A stretch of DNA of 64,000 nt from the NCBI RefSeq assembly GCF_030813915.1, contig NZ_JAUSUJ010000010.1, forward strand, positions 124,001-188,000. Direction: 5' to 3'. Source of the DNA: Rhodoplanes tepidamans (GTDB lineage Bacteria > Pseudomonadota > Alphaproteobacteria > Rhizobiales > Xanthobacteraceae). Positions 52,492 through 61,089 of the stretch are shown piece after piece. The notes under the pieces are model-generated. The model was not told the origin of the DNA, did no database searches, and saw nothing but the letters and a program-made list of their open reading frames with translations. Position numbers and translations under genes: made by a program. Every line of letters begins with the position of its first letter. Position 1 is the stretch's first letter.

Positions 52492-53370
52492 CTACAGGCT
52501 CGCGGCCACGGCCTTCGCCACCGCCGCGAGGGTCGCGTCGCGCGCCTTCGGCGGCGCTGTGCACTCGGTGAGATAGGCCGCGACGACGAGCGGCGCACGG
52601 CCGGGCGGCCAGAACAGGCCGACGTCGTTGGTGGTGCCGCGCTCGCCCGAGCCGGTCTTGTCGCCGACCCGGACGTCCTTCGGCAGGCCGGCGCGCAGCC
52701 GGGCATCGCCGGTGCGGTTGCCGACCAGCCAACCGGTCAGCTTGTCCCGCGACGCGCCCGACAGCGCATGTCCCAGCACGAGCTTGCGGATGTCGTCGGC
52801 CATCGCCTCCGGTGTCGTGGTGTCGCGCGGATCGCCCGGAACCGCCTCGTTGAGGGCGGGCTCGGTGCGGTCGAGCCGCGTCTCGGCGTCGCCCAGCGTG
52901 CGGACCCAGGCGGTGAGACCGGCCGGGCCGTCGAGCGCGGCGAGCAGCAGGTTCGCCGCGGTGTTGTCGCTCATCACCATGGCGGCCTCGGCGAGCGCCT
53001 CGACCGTCATCTCGCCGCCGGCGTGCGGCCTGGTGAGCGGTGCCCACTCGAGCAGCGCCGCCGGGTCGATGGCGATGCGGCGGTCGAGCGTCTCGCGGCC
53101 GCCGTCGACCCGCGCCAGCACGGCGGCGGCGGCCAGGACCTTGAAGGTGCTGCACATCGCGAAGCGCTCGTCCGCCCGGTGGCCGCTGCGCGCGCCCGAG
53201 CCGGTGTCGATCACGGCGACGCCGAGCCGCCCGCCGCTCTCGCGCTCGATGCGGGCGAAGGCCGCCGCCATCCCCTCGGCCCCCGGCGCAGCGCGCGAAA
53301 CCGCCGGCGCGGCCCCGGCGAACAGCGCCGCGAGGCCTGCGGTCACGGCGAAACGGCGTCGATCGATCAT
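52492..53370 (-). CDS. bla: Class A beta-lactamase
   Basis: A periplasmic serine beta-lactamase of 292 residues. A twin-arginine signal is likely (DRRRFAVTAGLAALFAGAA). Catalytic motifs are complete: Ser74-x-x-Lys77 in MCSTFK (Ambler Ser70), SDN at 134-136, the omega-loop EPALN with Glu170 (Ambler Glu166), and KTG at 238-240 followed by SGERGTTND. The MCSTFK and EPALNEAVPGDPRDTTTP stretches resemble the CTX-M/PER-like subclass A group; this looks chromosomal with no mobile element nearby. GGGAGAG precedes the ATG. It is divergent from the FkbM gene, and no LysR-type regulator is adjacent. Confidence 0.93.
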   Translation of the reverse strand: MIDRRRFAVTAGLAALFAGAAPAVSRAAPGAEGMAAAFARIERESGGRLGVAVIDTGSGARSGHRADERFAMCSTFKVLAAAAVLARVDGGRETLDRRIAIDPAALLEWAPLTRPHAGGEMTVEALAEAAMVMSDNTAANLLLAALDGPAGLTAWVRTLGDAETRLDRTEPALNEAVPGDPRDTTTPEAMADDIRKLVLGHALSGASRDKLTGWLVGNRTGDARLRAGLPKDVRVGDKTGSGERGTTNDVGLFWPPGRAPLVVAAYLTECTAPPKARDATLAAVAKAVAASL

Positions 53371-53515
53371 GCTGCGCTCTCCCTGTGGTGCCGGCCCTGT
53401 ATCGCGCAGGACATGGACCGGCATGAGGCGGCGCCTGCCTTGTTTGTGCCGCCCGGTCCGGGACACCGGGCCGTATCACCCCAGCCCCCCCTTTTCTCCT
53501 GCCGGCCGCCCGACC

Positions 53516-54310
53516 ATGACCTCCGCTGCCCGCCCGACCGCCTTCGTGATCGTCTCGACCGCTCACGGCACCATGCTGGTGAACCGTCACGACTACCGGC
53601 TGGTGAAAGGCGGCGGCATCGGCGTCGGGTTCCAGCTTCTGCAGCGCTCCGTCTACGATCCCGACGAGGTCGACATCGCGGTCAAGCTTCTGCAGCTCCG
53701 GCGCCAGTATTTCGGCGACGGCGTGGTGGCGATCGACTGCGGCGCGAACATCGGCGTCCACACGATCGAGTGGGCGAAGGCCATGCACGGCTGGGGCGAG
53801 GTGCTGGCCTTCGAGGCGCAGGAGCGGATCTTCTACGCGCTGGCCGGCAACATCACGATGAACAACTGCTTCAATGCCCGCGCCGTGTGGGCGGCCGTGG
53901 GTGCGCAGGACGGCAGCATCACGGTGCCACAGCCGAACTACCTCGTCCCGTCGAGCTTCGGCAGCCTGGAGATCAGGAAACGCGAGACGACCGAGTTCAT
54001 TGGGCAGGAGATCGACTACGCCGACGGCCACGGCGTCGAGACGCGCCTGCTCGCACTGGACGGGCTGTCGCCGGAGCGGCTCGACCTCCTCAAGATCGAC
54101 GTCGAGGGCATGGAGCTCGAGGTGCTGAAGGGCGCCGACGAGACGCTGCGGCGGTGCCGGCCGCAGGTGATCGTCGAGGCCATCAAGTCCGACGAGGCCG
54201 CGCTGCGCGACCGGCTCGCGGCGCTCGGCTATCAGGTCTTCCCGATGGGCAACAACCTGCTCGCGCTACACGAGACCGATCCCGGCCTCACGCAGATTCG
54301 CGTCACCTGA
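53516..54310 (+). CDS. FkbM-family methyltransferase
   Basis: A 264-residue SAM-dependent methyltransferase of the FkbM family. Motif I is VVAIDCGANIGVHTIEWAK and motif II region EVLAFEAQERIFYALAGNI. The family signature LLKIDVEGMELEVLKGA lies near residue 200, with a late IVEAIKS. FkbM proteins methylate hydroxyls on diverse metabolites and sugars; no substrate can be assigned. The gene stands alone on its strand, divergent from bla and ending inside the 3' end of the convergent eutC (8-base overlap at 54303-54310). Confidence 0.88.
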   Translation: MTSAARPTAFVIVSTAHGTMLVNRHDYRLVKGGGIGVGFQLLQRSVYDPDEVDIAVKLLQLRRQYFGDGVVAIDCGANIGVHTIEWAKAMHGWGEVLAFEAQERIFYALAGNITMNNCFNARAVWAAVGAQDGSITVPQPNYLVPSSFGSLEIRKRETTEFIGQEIDYADGHGVETRLLALDGLSPERLDLLKIDVEGMELEVLKGADETLRRCRPQVIVEAIKSDEAALRDRLAALGYQVFPMGNNLLALHETDPGLTQIRVT

Positions 54311-55091
54311 TCTTCGCCTCGCCGGCGCGGTCGTCCCGCACGGCGTCGGACTCGTCCTTGAGCCGCACGCCCGAGAGACGACGGGCTCGCATCGCGCGCA
54401 AGAGATGCATCAGCGTGACGGCCGCCGCGGCGGGCAGAACGCCGTCGGCTCGGATGTTGGACAGGCAGTTGCGGTCGGCGTCGGTGGTGGCGGGCTGCGG
54501 CCGCCAGGTGAGATACGCCCCCATGCTGTCGGGCGACGACAGGCCGGGCCGCTCGCCGATCAGCACCACGACGCTGTCGGCGCCCAGGGCCGTCGCGACC
54601 GCGTCGCCGACCGCCACCCGTCCGTGCCGCACAACGACCAGCGGCGCCACGCGCCAGCCCTCGGCCGTCAGCGTCGGCAGCAGGCCGGCCAGCACCGGAG
54701 CGGCGTGCCGCTCGACCGCCTGCGCCGACAAGCCGTCGGTGACGACGAGAACGAGATCCCACGCGGCCGCACGCGGCGCCAGAATCGCCTCGGCATCGGC
54801 GGACAGGCGGCGCCCGAGATCGGGCCGCATCAGATACGCGCGCCGGTCCGCGGCGGCGCTCGCGACACTCAGGACTGACGGTCCGGCTTCAGCGAGGCGA
54901 CGGTGCAGGCGAGCCTGCTCGAACGGCGCCTGCACGGCGTCTCGCGCGCGGGCATGGGCGAGCCGGAAATCGAGCAGCGGGGCCGTCGCCAGCGACGCGC
55001 CGGCGCGTTTCAGGCCGATGCGTGCCGCCGTGAGGCTTCGCAGCGCGGCCCAGGCTTCGGAGTCTCGATCGTCGATGTCGCGACGGGTCAT
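54303..55091 (-). CDS. eutC: Ethanolamine ammonia-lyase small subunit
   Basis: EutC is the light chain of adenosylcobalamin-dependent ethanolamine ammonia-lyase, which converts ethanolamine to acetaldehyde and ammonia. The 262-residue protein shows ARIGLKRAG, the FRLAHARARDAVQAPF segment, VLVVTDGLSAQAVERHA, and VVLIGERPGLSSPDSMGAYLTWRP (cobalamin-binding region), then NCLSNIRADG. It begins four bases after eutB ends. Its 3' end overlaps the convergent FkbM gene by eight bases. Microcompartment genes are absent here, which suggests a cytosolic ethanolamine route. Confidence 0.93.
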   Translation of the reverse strand: MTRRDIDDRDSEAWAALRSLTAARIGLKRAGASLATAPLLDFRLAHARARDAVQAPFEQARLHRRLAEAGPSVLSVASAAADRRAYLMRPDLGRRLSADAEAILAPRAAAWDLVLVVTDGLSAQAVERHAAPVLAGLLPTLTAEGWRVAPLVVVRHGRVAVGDAVATALGADSVVVLIGERPGLSSPDSMGAYLTWRPQPATTDADRNCLSNIRADGVLPAAAAVTLMHLLRAMRARRLSGVRLKDESDAVRDDRAGEAKIR

Positions 55092-55095
55092 GGCG

Positions 55096-56472
55096 TCACG
55101 CCGGCAGCAGCGCACGGAAATGGTTCGGAAGCGTGCCCGGACGGATGCGGGCGGCGGCATCCAGAAGGCCCTGGCGGGCGAGCCACGCCTCGAACTCCGG
55201 CGCCGGCCGCCGGCCGAGCAGATCCCGCATCGCAAGCGCGTCGTGGAACGAGGTGCTCTGATAGCCCAGCATGATGTCGTCGGCGCCCGGCACGCCCATC
55301 ACGAAGGTGACGCCGGCAGAGACCAGCAGGGCGAGCAGCGCGTCCATGTCGTCCTGGTCGGCCTCGGCATGGTTGGTGTAGCAGACGTCGACGCCCATCG
55401 GCACGCCGAGCAGCTTTCCGCAGCAATGGTCCTCCAGGCCGGCCCGGGTGATCTGCTTGCCGTCGTAGAGATATTCCGGGCCGATGAAGCCCACCACGGT
55501 GTTGACCAGCAGCGGCGCGAAGCGCCGCGCCACCGCGTAGGCGCGCGCCTCCAGGGTCTGCTGGTCGACGCCGTGATGGGCGTTCGCCGACAGCGCGCTG
55601 CCCTGCCCGGTCTCGAAATACATGACGTTGTCGCCGACCGTGCCGCGCTGTTGCGACAGCGCCGCGTCGCGCGCCTCGTCGAGCAGCGCGAGGTCGATGC
55701 CGAAGCTCCGGTTCGCCGCCTGGGTGCCGGCGATCGACTGGAAGACGAGATCGACCGGCGTGCCCCCGCGGATCAGATCCAGCGTCGTCGTCACATGGGC
55801 GAGCACGCAGTGCTGGGTCGGAATGTCGAGCTTCTGGCGGATCTCCTCCAGCATGCAGAGCAGCGTCCGGGTGCGCTCCGGCGAGTCGGTCGCCGGGTTG
55901 ATGCCGATCACGGCGTCGCCGGCGCCGAGCAGCAGCCCGTCGAGAATGCTGGCGGCGATGCCGCGCGGGTCGTCGGTCGGGTGGTTCGGCTGCAGCCGCA
56001 CCGACAGCCGGCCCGGCAGGCCGATGGTCGAGCGAAAGCGCGTCACCACCGTGCACTTCGCCGCGATCACCATCAGGTCCTGCAGCCGGCACAACTTGCT
56101 CACGGCGGCCACCATCTCGGGCGTCAGGCCGGGCGCCAATGCGGCCAGCACCGGCGTCGTCGCGCCATCCGACAGGAGCCAGTCGCGGAAGCCGCCGACC
56201 GTCAGATGCGAGACGGCAGCGAAGGCCGCATGGTCGTGCGTGTCGAGGATCAGCCGGGTGACCTCGTCGCCCTCGTAAGGAACGACGGCCTCGCCGAGGA
56301 ACGTCGCGAGCGGCAGGTCGGCGAGCGCCATCTGGGCCGCGACCCGCTCCTCGCCGGTCTCGGCCGCGATCCCGGCCAGCACGTCGCCGCTGCGCGCCGA
56401 CGTCGCCTTCGCCAGCAGCGTCTTCAGGTCGGGAAACGTGTAGCGGCGAGTGCCGAGCGTGACGGTGTACAT
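55096..56472 (-). CDS. eutB: Ethanolamine ammonia-lyase large subunit
   Basis: EutB is the catalytic heavy chain (TIM barrel) of ethanolamine ammonia-lyase. The 458-residue protein has the conserved segments VSKLCRLQDLMVIAAKC, RLQPNHPTDD, GAGDAVIGINPATDS, NVMYFETGQGSALSANAHHGVDQQT and GPEYLYDGKQITRAGLEDH, all EutB hallmarks. Length is usual. It is followed directly by eutC. Upstream, a palindromic repeat (56510-56554) separates it from the racemase-like gene, so eutBC may be expressed from its own start or as the tail of the ABC operon. Needs B12, like BchE and the HpnP-like enzyme in this window. Confidence 0.95.
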   Translation of the reverse strand: MYTVTLGTRRYTFPDLKTLLAKATSARSGDVLAGIAAETGEERVAAQMALADLPLATFLGEAVVPYEGDEVTRLILDTHDHAAFAAVSHLTVGGFRDWLLSDGATTPVLAALAPGLTPEMVAAVSKLCRLQDLMVIAAKCTVVTRFRSTIGLPGRLSVRLQPNHPTDDPRGIAASILDGLLLGAGDAVIGINPATDSPERTRTLLCMLEEIRQKLDIPTQHCVLAHVTTTLDLIRGGTPVDLVFQSIAGTQAANRSFGIDLALLDEARDAALSQQRGTVGDNVMYFETGQGSALSANAHHGVDQQTLEARAYAVARRFAPLLVNTVVGFIGPEYLYDGKQITRAGLEDHCCGKLLGVPMGVDVCYTNHAEADQDDMDALLALLVSAGVTFVMGVPGADDIMLGYQSTSFHDALAMRDLLGRRPAPEFEAWLARQGLLDAAARIRPGTLPNHFRALLPA

Positions 56473-56509
56473 CGGGGCTCCGGGCCGGCGGTGACGGTCC
56501 TTGCTTCGC

Positions 56510-56554
56510 GCATGATCCGTCCCGAGAGCCGGAAACCACCTCTCGGGATCATGC
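56510..56554. repeat. Rhizobial GCATGATC...GATCATGC palindromic element
   Basis: GCATGATC-CGT-CCCGAGAG (left) pairs with CTCTCGGGATCATGC (right, to 56554) around GCCGGAAACCAC. GCATGATCC...GGATCATGC elements are among the most common intergenic repeats in Hyphomicrobiales. It lies in the 130-base gap between the racemase-like gene and eutB. Confidence 0.75.
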
Positions 56555-56602
56555 TGTAGGAAGGCCGCCGACCGTGACGGTTCCGTGACGGGGCGCCGCG
56601 GC

Positions 56603-57397
56603 TCAGTCTCCGGCCCGCGGCGAGAGCAGACCGTGGATCAGCCCGGCCAGGGCGGACGACAGTCCGACATTCGGCTTCGCGGGGAGATCCGGCGACGGCG
56701 TCGGCGGCGCGGGGGGCTCGATCAGCGGCAGCGCGAGCGCCTCCTGCATGGCGCATGTGAGGCCTTCCAGCACCGGCACGGCGATGCGGCCGGCGAGATC
56801 GCGGCCGACGCCGGCGAAGGGCGCGCCGCCGAACAGCACGGCCTCGGCACCGTCCTGGGCCACACACGCGGCTGCGGCATCGACCATCGCGTCCAGAAAC
56901 TGCAGCCGGTCGTGCGCGAGATCGAGCACGCTGCCGTCGAGAAAGCGGATCGCGGCCAGCCGGTCGGCGACGCCGGCCGTCGCCGCGGCGCGTTCCAGCT
57001 CCGTCCGCATGTGGCGGCCGAGGGTGACGACGGCGAAGCGGCGCCCGCCCGCCGCGGCAGCGGTCAGGCCGGCGCGGGCGAGGCCGATCACCGGCATGGG
57101 CGCGATCTCGGCGGCCGCCTCGAAGCCCGGATCGCCGAACGCGGCGATGACGGCGGCGGCGCAGGGCGGCGCCGCGGCGATCGCCTCCAGCACGGCATGG
57201 GCGGCGATCGCGAGCTCGGCCCGGCACTCGATCGAGGCGGCGCCGAACGGCGCCGTGACGCCCTCCACCTCCGCGACGTCGCCGGCGATCCGCCGTGCCT
57301 CGCCCAGGAGAATCGCGGTGACCCGCTCCGAGGTGTTCGGATTGATCACCAGGATCCTTTGGCGGTGTGCCGCCTCGCTCGCGTGTGTCTCGCTCAC
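56603..57397 (-). CDS. Asp/Glu/hydantoin racemase-family protein lacking both catalytic Cys
   Basis: A 264-residue protein of the Asp/Glu/hydantoin racemase superfamily: ILVINPNTSERVTAIL at the start (HyuE-type INPN), VIAAFGDPGF, MPVIGLARAG, and AVVTLGRHM. In active hydantoin and allantoin racemases the two catalytic cysteines lie in VIACF-DPG and VLGCAGM. Here the corresponding residues are Ala86 (VIAAFGDPG) and Gly191 (FGGAPF), so two-base racemisation is not expected. The start is a GTG overlapping the deacetylase-like stop by four bases. The C-terminus is proline-rich then helical. A different reaction or a binding role is likely. Confidence 0.8.
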   Translation of the reverse strand: MSETHASEAAHRQRILVINPNTSERVTAILLGEARRIAGDVAEVEGVTAPFGAASIECRAELAIAAHAVLEAIAAAPPCAAAVIAAFGDPGFEAAAEIAPMPVIGLARAGLTAAAAGGRRFAVVTLGRHMRTELERAAATAGVADRLAAIRFLDGSVLDLAHDRLQFLDAMVDAAAACVAQDGAEAVLFGGAPFAGVGRDLAGRIAVPVLEGLTCAMQEALALPLIEPPAPPTPSPDLPAKPNVGLSSALAGLIHGLLSPRAGD

Positions 57398-58317
57398 CGC
57401 CGCTCCGCTTCGCCGAACGTGTCGAGCCAGTGCCGCGCGATCGCCTGTCGCGGCGCGATCCAGGCGGTGCCGGAGCTCGTGACATGCGTCAGAATCCGGT
57501 CGAGCGCGCCCATGCGACCCGGCCGGCCGATCATCCGCGGATGCAGGCCGACCGACATCATTTTGGGCGCCGTCTCGCCTTCGCACGCCAGCCAGTCGAA
57601 GGCGTCGATCACGTAGTCGGCGAAGTCCGCCCCGCTGAAGCGCTGGGTGTGCTGGAAATGCATGTCGTTGGTGTCGAACGCGTAGGGCAGCACCAAGTGC
57701 CGCCGCTCGCCGACCGCGACGAAGAACGGCAGGTCGTCGTTGTAGGCGTCGCTGTCGTAGAGGAAGCCGCCCTCCTCGACCAGCAGCCGCCTTGTGTTGG
57801 GCGAGGCGGCCGAGCGCGTGTGCCAGCCGACCGGCCGCGCGCCGGTCGCCGTGGCGATCGCCCGCACCGTGCGGGCGATGCGGTCGCGCTCGGTGCGCTC
57901 GTCCATGCCGGCGTGGCTCTCCCACCGCCAGCCATGCGCCGCGACCTCGTGGCCGCGGTCGGCCGCGTCGCGGGCGATCTCGGGCACGCGCTCGACGGCG
58001 CGGCCGCAGGCGCTCACCGTCGCGGTCACGCCGTGGCGGTCGAGCAGGTCCATCACGCGCCACCAGCCGGCCCGCGTGCCGTACTCGAAATGGCTCTCGA
58101 TGCACGGATCGGGCCCGTCGAGCCGGTGCTCGACCTCGTAGATGCCTTCGTTGCGCGGGTCGCCCTCCGACACCGAAAGCTCCGCTCCCTCCTCGAAGTT
58201 CACGACGACCGACACGGCGACGCGCGCTCCGCCCGGCCAGCGCGGATGCGGCGGCTTGCCGCCGTAGCCGACGAGATCGCGCCGCGTGGGGCGCCGCAGG
58301 CTGACGGGCGCGGTCAT
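57394..58317 (-). CDS. PuuE/cyclic-imide-hydrolase-like polysaccharide deacetylase family protein
   Basis: A 307-residue NodB-fold hydrolase of the branch that includes allantoinase PuuE and cyclic imide hydrolase: RRDLVGYGGKPPHPRWPGGARVAVSVVVNFEEGAE at the start, ESHFEYGTRAGWWRVMDLL, GHEVAAHGWRWE (metal histidine region) and SVGLHPRMIGRPGRM near the end. It lacks a signal peptide, so it is cytoplasmic, which fits small-molecule amide hydrolysis better than polysaccharide deacetylation. It overlaps the preceding permease gene and the following racemase-like gene by four bases each, placing it firmly in the ABC transporter operon. Confidence 0.82.
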   Translation of the reverse strand: MTAPVSLRRPTRRDLVGYGGKPPHPRWPGGARVAVSVVVNFEEGAELSVSEGDPRNEGIYEVEHRLDGPDPCIESHFEYGTRAGWWRVMDLLDRHGVTATVSACGRAVERVPEIARDAADRGHEVAAHGWRWESHAGMDERTERDRIARTVRAIATATGARPVGWHTRSAASPNTRRLLVEEGGFLYDSDAYNDDLPFFVAVGERRHLVLPYAFDTNDMHFQHTQRFSGADFADYVIDAFDWLACEGETAPKMMSVGLHPRMIGRPGRMGALDRILTHVTSSGTAWIAPRQAIARHWLDTFGEAERR

Positions 58318-59114
58318 TCGCTCGTCCCCGCCATGCGGTGCAGGCCGATCAGGCGGTCGCTGGCGACCAGCAGGATCACGGTGGCGGCGAGGATCAGGGT
58401 GGAGAGCGCCGCCAGCGTCGGGTCGGGCGCCTCCTCGATGTATTGGAGCATCTTGATGGGCAACGTCTTGGTCCGCACGTCGGTCAGGAAGATCGACACC
58501 GGATAGTTGTCGAAGGAGGCGAGGAAGCTGAACAGCCCCGCGGTGAGGAAGGAGGGCGCCAGCGCCGGGACCATCACCCGGAGGATCGCGCCCGCATAGG
58601 TGCAGCCGAGCGTGCGGGCCGCCTCGACCAGGGTGAAGTCGAACAGCGCCAGCCCGGCGATCATGGTGCGGGCCACGTAGGGCAGCGTCACGACGAGATG
58701 AGCGAGCAGCAGCGCGCTCCATGTCGCCGTGAAGCCCACGGCGCGAAAATACTGCAGCAGTGCGATGCCGAGCACGAGGCCCGGCATCATCAGCGGCGAC
58801 ACCAGGGCTGTCGCCAGCGTCTCGGCGCCGGGCAGCCGGCCGCGCACGATGGCGATGGCGGCGAGCGTGCCGATGACAAGCGCGATCGCGGTCGACAGCA
58901 GCGCGATCTGCAGCGACAGCGACAGTGCCGGCCAGAAGCCGTCGAGCCGGCCGATGCGCGCGTACCAGCGCAGCGATGCCCCCTCGAGCGGCAGGTCGAA
59001 CACCGGTGTCGGCGAGACGCTCGCCGCCACCACGGTGAGGAGCGGCACCGCCAGGAACAGCACCGCGGCGAGCGCGGCGAGCCAGGCGAAGCCGATCGCG
59101 AGGCGCGCCGTCAT
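58314..59114 (-). CDS. ABC transporter permease, PotC type
   Basis: A 266-residue inner-membrane permease with about six spans and the EAA-type loop VEAARTLGCTYAGAILRVMVPALAPS. Members of this family import polyamines, amino-acid-like or other nitrogen compounds. It overlaps the PotB-like gene and the PuuE-like gene by four bases. The linked hydrolase suggests that the imported substrate is an amide, imide or ureide; this is inference. Confidence 0.88.
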   Translation of the reverse strand: MTARLAIGFAWLAALAAVLFLAVPLLTVVAASVSPTPVFDLPLEGASLRWYARIGRLDGFWPALSLSLQIALLSTAIALVIGTLAAIAIVRGRLPGAETLATALVSPLMMPGLVLGIALLQYFRAVGFTATWSALLLAHLVVTLPYVARTMIAGLALFDFTLVEAARTLGCTYAGAILRVMVPALAPSFLTAGLFSFLASFDNYPVSIFLTDVRTKTLPIKMLQYIEEAPDPTLAALSTLILAATVILLVASDRLIGLHRMAGTSE

Positions 59115-59983
59115 CGCGAGCCTCCGCTGCGGCCGAGGCGCGCACTGAGCGCGACCGCCGTCAGCGTTATGGCGAGCAGCACGACGCCGGCCGCGGCGCC
59201 GAACCCCGGCTGACGCGCCAGCAGGAAGGCTTTCGCGATGGTGGTGGAGAGCGTCGGATAGCGCTCGCCGATCAGGAGCGTCGGCACCACATAGGCCGAG
59301 ACCGAGAGCGAGAACACCAGCGCGACGCCGGCGATGATGCCGGGCAGGGTCAGCGGCATCACCACCCGCACGAAGGCGACGACGGGCGACGCCCCGAGCG
59401 TCGCGGCCGCCTCGACGAGGCGATGGTCGAGCTGGGCGACCACGGCGTAGATCGGCAGGATCATGAACGGGAGAAAGATGTTCACGGCGCCGACGATCAG
59501 CGCCGTCTCGGTGAAGATCATGCGGATCGGCTCGTCGACGATGCCGAGCGCGATCAGCACGGTGTTCACCAGCCCGTCGCTGCGCAGCAGGATCGTCCAG
59601 GCGAAGGCCTTGACGATGACGCTCGCGGCGAGCGGCAGGAACAGCGCCGCCAGCATCACGCTGCGCAGCACGCCGCGGGCGCGGGCGAGCGCGAAGGACG
59701 CCGGATAGCCGATCAGGAAGGCGATACCCGTGGTGAGCAGCGCGAGCCGCAGCGAGTTCCAGATCACGCCGAGATAATGCGGCGTCGCGAGCTTCTCGTA
59801 CTCCGACAGGGTCAGCCCGGCCGGGCCGGCGACGCTCGCCGTGAACAGGAGCGCCAGCGGCAGGGCGAACAGCACGACGAGCACGAGCGTCGCCGGGCCG
59901 GCGAAGCCGATCGCCAGCCAGCGCTCGCGATCCGGCGCCGGCGACACGACCGGGGACGGTGCGGGCAGCTCGGTCGCGGTCAT
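59111..59983 (-). CDS. ABC transporter permease, PotB type
   Basis: A 290-residue permease with six spans and the cytoplasmic EAA loop (VEAAATLGASPVVAFVRVVMPLTLPG) that contacts the ATPase. It is the first permease of the operon, translated with a four-base overlap after the ATPase gene and before the PotC-like gene. The long N-terminal periplasmic loop after the first helix is typical of PotB and related proteins. Confidence 0.88.
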   Translation of the reverse strand: MTATELPAPSPVVSPAPDRERWLAIGFAGPATLVLVVLFALPLALLFTASVAGPAGLTLSEYEKLATPHYLGVIWNSLRLALLTTGIAFLIGYPASFALARARGVLRSVMLAALFLPLAASVIVKAFAWTILLRSDGLVNTVLIALGIVDEPIRMIFTETALIVGAVNIFLPFMILPIYAVVAQLDHRLVEAAATLGASPVVAFVRVVMPLTLPGIIAGVALVFSLSVSAYVVPTLLIGERYPTLSTTIAKAFLLARQPGFGAAAGVVLLAITLTAVALSARLGRSGGSR

Positions 59984-61089
59984 GCGCGCGCCTCCGGATC
60001 CGGATAGGCGAAGGTCTCGGCCACGGGCCAGACCAGCCGGGCCGCGTCGCCGGGGTTCAGCGCCGAGGCGATGCGCCCGGGCGCCTCGGCGAGCAGGACC
60101 TGGTCACCGGCCGCGACCTCGATGCGGCTGCGCGAGCCCTGGAAGATCACGGCCCGGATGCGGCCGTCGACGCTGTTGCGGGCGCGGTCCGAACCCTCGT
60201 GGCCGACCGTGTCGGCGACGACCCGCAGATGCTCGGGGCGGGTCGCGACCACCACCGAAGAGCCCGCCAGGAACTGCCCCATCGCCGCGACGCGCCCGAC
60301 CGGCGTGTCGACCGCGACCATGCCGTCGCCCGCCGCCGCCACGGTGCCGCGCAGCCGCGTCGACTGCCCGACGAAGCCGAGCGTGAACAGCGTCGCGGGG
60401 CGCTCGTACAGGGTCTTGGGATCGGCGAGCTGCTCGATGCGGCCGCCGTTCATCACGGCGATGCGGTCCGACATGGTGAGCGCCTCGTCCTGGTCGTGGG
60501 TGACGAAGATCGCGGTGGCGCCGATCTCGCGCAGGAGACGCCGCAGCTCCACCTGCATCTCCTCGCGCAGGTTGCGGTCGAGGGCCGAGAGCGCCTCGTC
60601 GAACAGCAGCACCTCGGGCTCGACCGCCAGCGCGCGGGCGAGCGCCACCCGCTGCTGCTGGCCGCCGGACAGCGCCGACACGCGGCGCGCGCCGAGATGC
60701 TCGAGCCGCACCAGCGACAGGGTGCGGGCCACGGCGCGGTCGATCTCGTCTCGCCGACGCCCGCGCACCGACAGGCCGAAGGCGACATTGCCGGCGACGG
60801 TCAGGTGCGGGAACAGCGCGTAGCTCTGGAACACCACGCCGACATTGCGGCGATGGGGCGGGACGCGGGTGACGTCGCGGCCGGCGATGGCGATCGTGCC
60901 CTCCTCCGGCGTTGCCAGCCCCGCTACGAGGCGGAGCAGCGTGGTCTTGCCGCAGCCCGACGGACCGAGCAGCGTCACCAGCTCGCCGCGGTCGACCGTG
61001 AGGTCGACGCGGTCGAGCACCGTGAGGGGGCCGTATCGCTTGGAGACACGGCGGACGGCGACGTGCGGGGGCGCGTCCGGAGCGGTCAT
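59980..61089 (-). CDS. ABC transporter ATPase, PotA type
   Basis: A 369-residue ATPase of the polyamine/iron/sulfate group. Walker A is GPSGCGKTT, the signature is ALSGGQQQRVALARAL, and Walker B is VLLFDEALSALD (the usual DEP is DEA here). The switch histidine is in IFVTHDQDEA. A C-terminal TOBE domain (about 285-365) is present. Its ATG overlaps the solute-binding protein stop by four bases, and its stop overlaps the PotB-like start. Confidence 0.9.
   Translation of the reverse strand: MTAPDAPPHVAVRRVSKRYGPLTVLDRVDLTVDRGELVTLLGPSGCGKTTLLRLVAGLATPEEGTIAIAGRDVTRVPPHRRNVGVVFQSYALFPHLTVAGNVAFGLSVRGRRRDEIDRAVARTLSLVRLEHLGARRVSALSGGQQQRVALARALAVEPEVLLFDEALSALDRNLREEMQVELRRLLREIGATAIFVTHDQDEALTMSDRIAVMNGGRIEQLADPKTLYERPATLFTLGFVGQSTRLRGTVAAAGDGMVAVDTPVGRVAAMGQFLAGSSVVVATRPEHLRVVADTVGHEGSDRARNSVDGRIRAVIFQGSRSRIEVAAGDQVLLAEAPGRIASALNPGDAARLVWPVAETFAYPDPEARA

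Noticed and set aside
52492-53370. Acquired, mobile beta-lactamase
   Set aside because: Base composition matches its surroundings and no insertion sequence, integron site or transfer gene is nearby; it looks chromosomal.
51511-56559. 1682-codon open frame on the + strand through matB, bla, FkbM, eutC and eutB
   Set aside because: It covers five recognised genes in wrong frames or antisense and shows no domain of its own; giant shadow frames are expected at this GC content.
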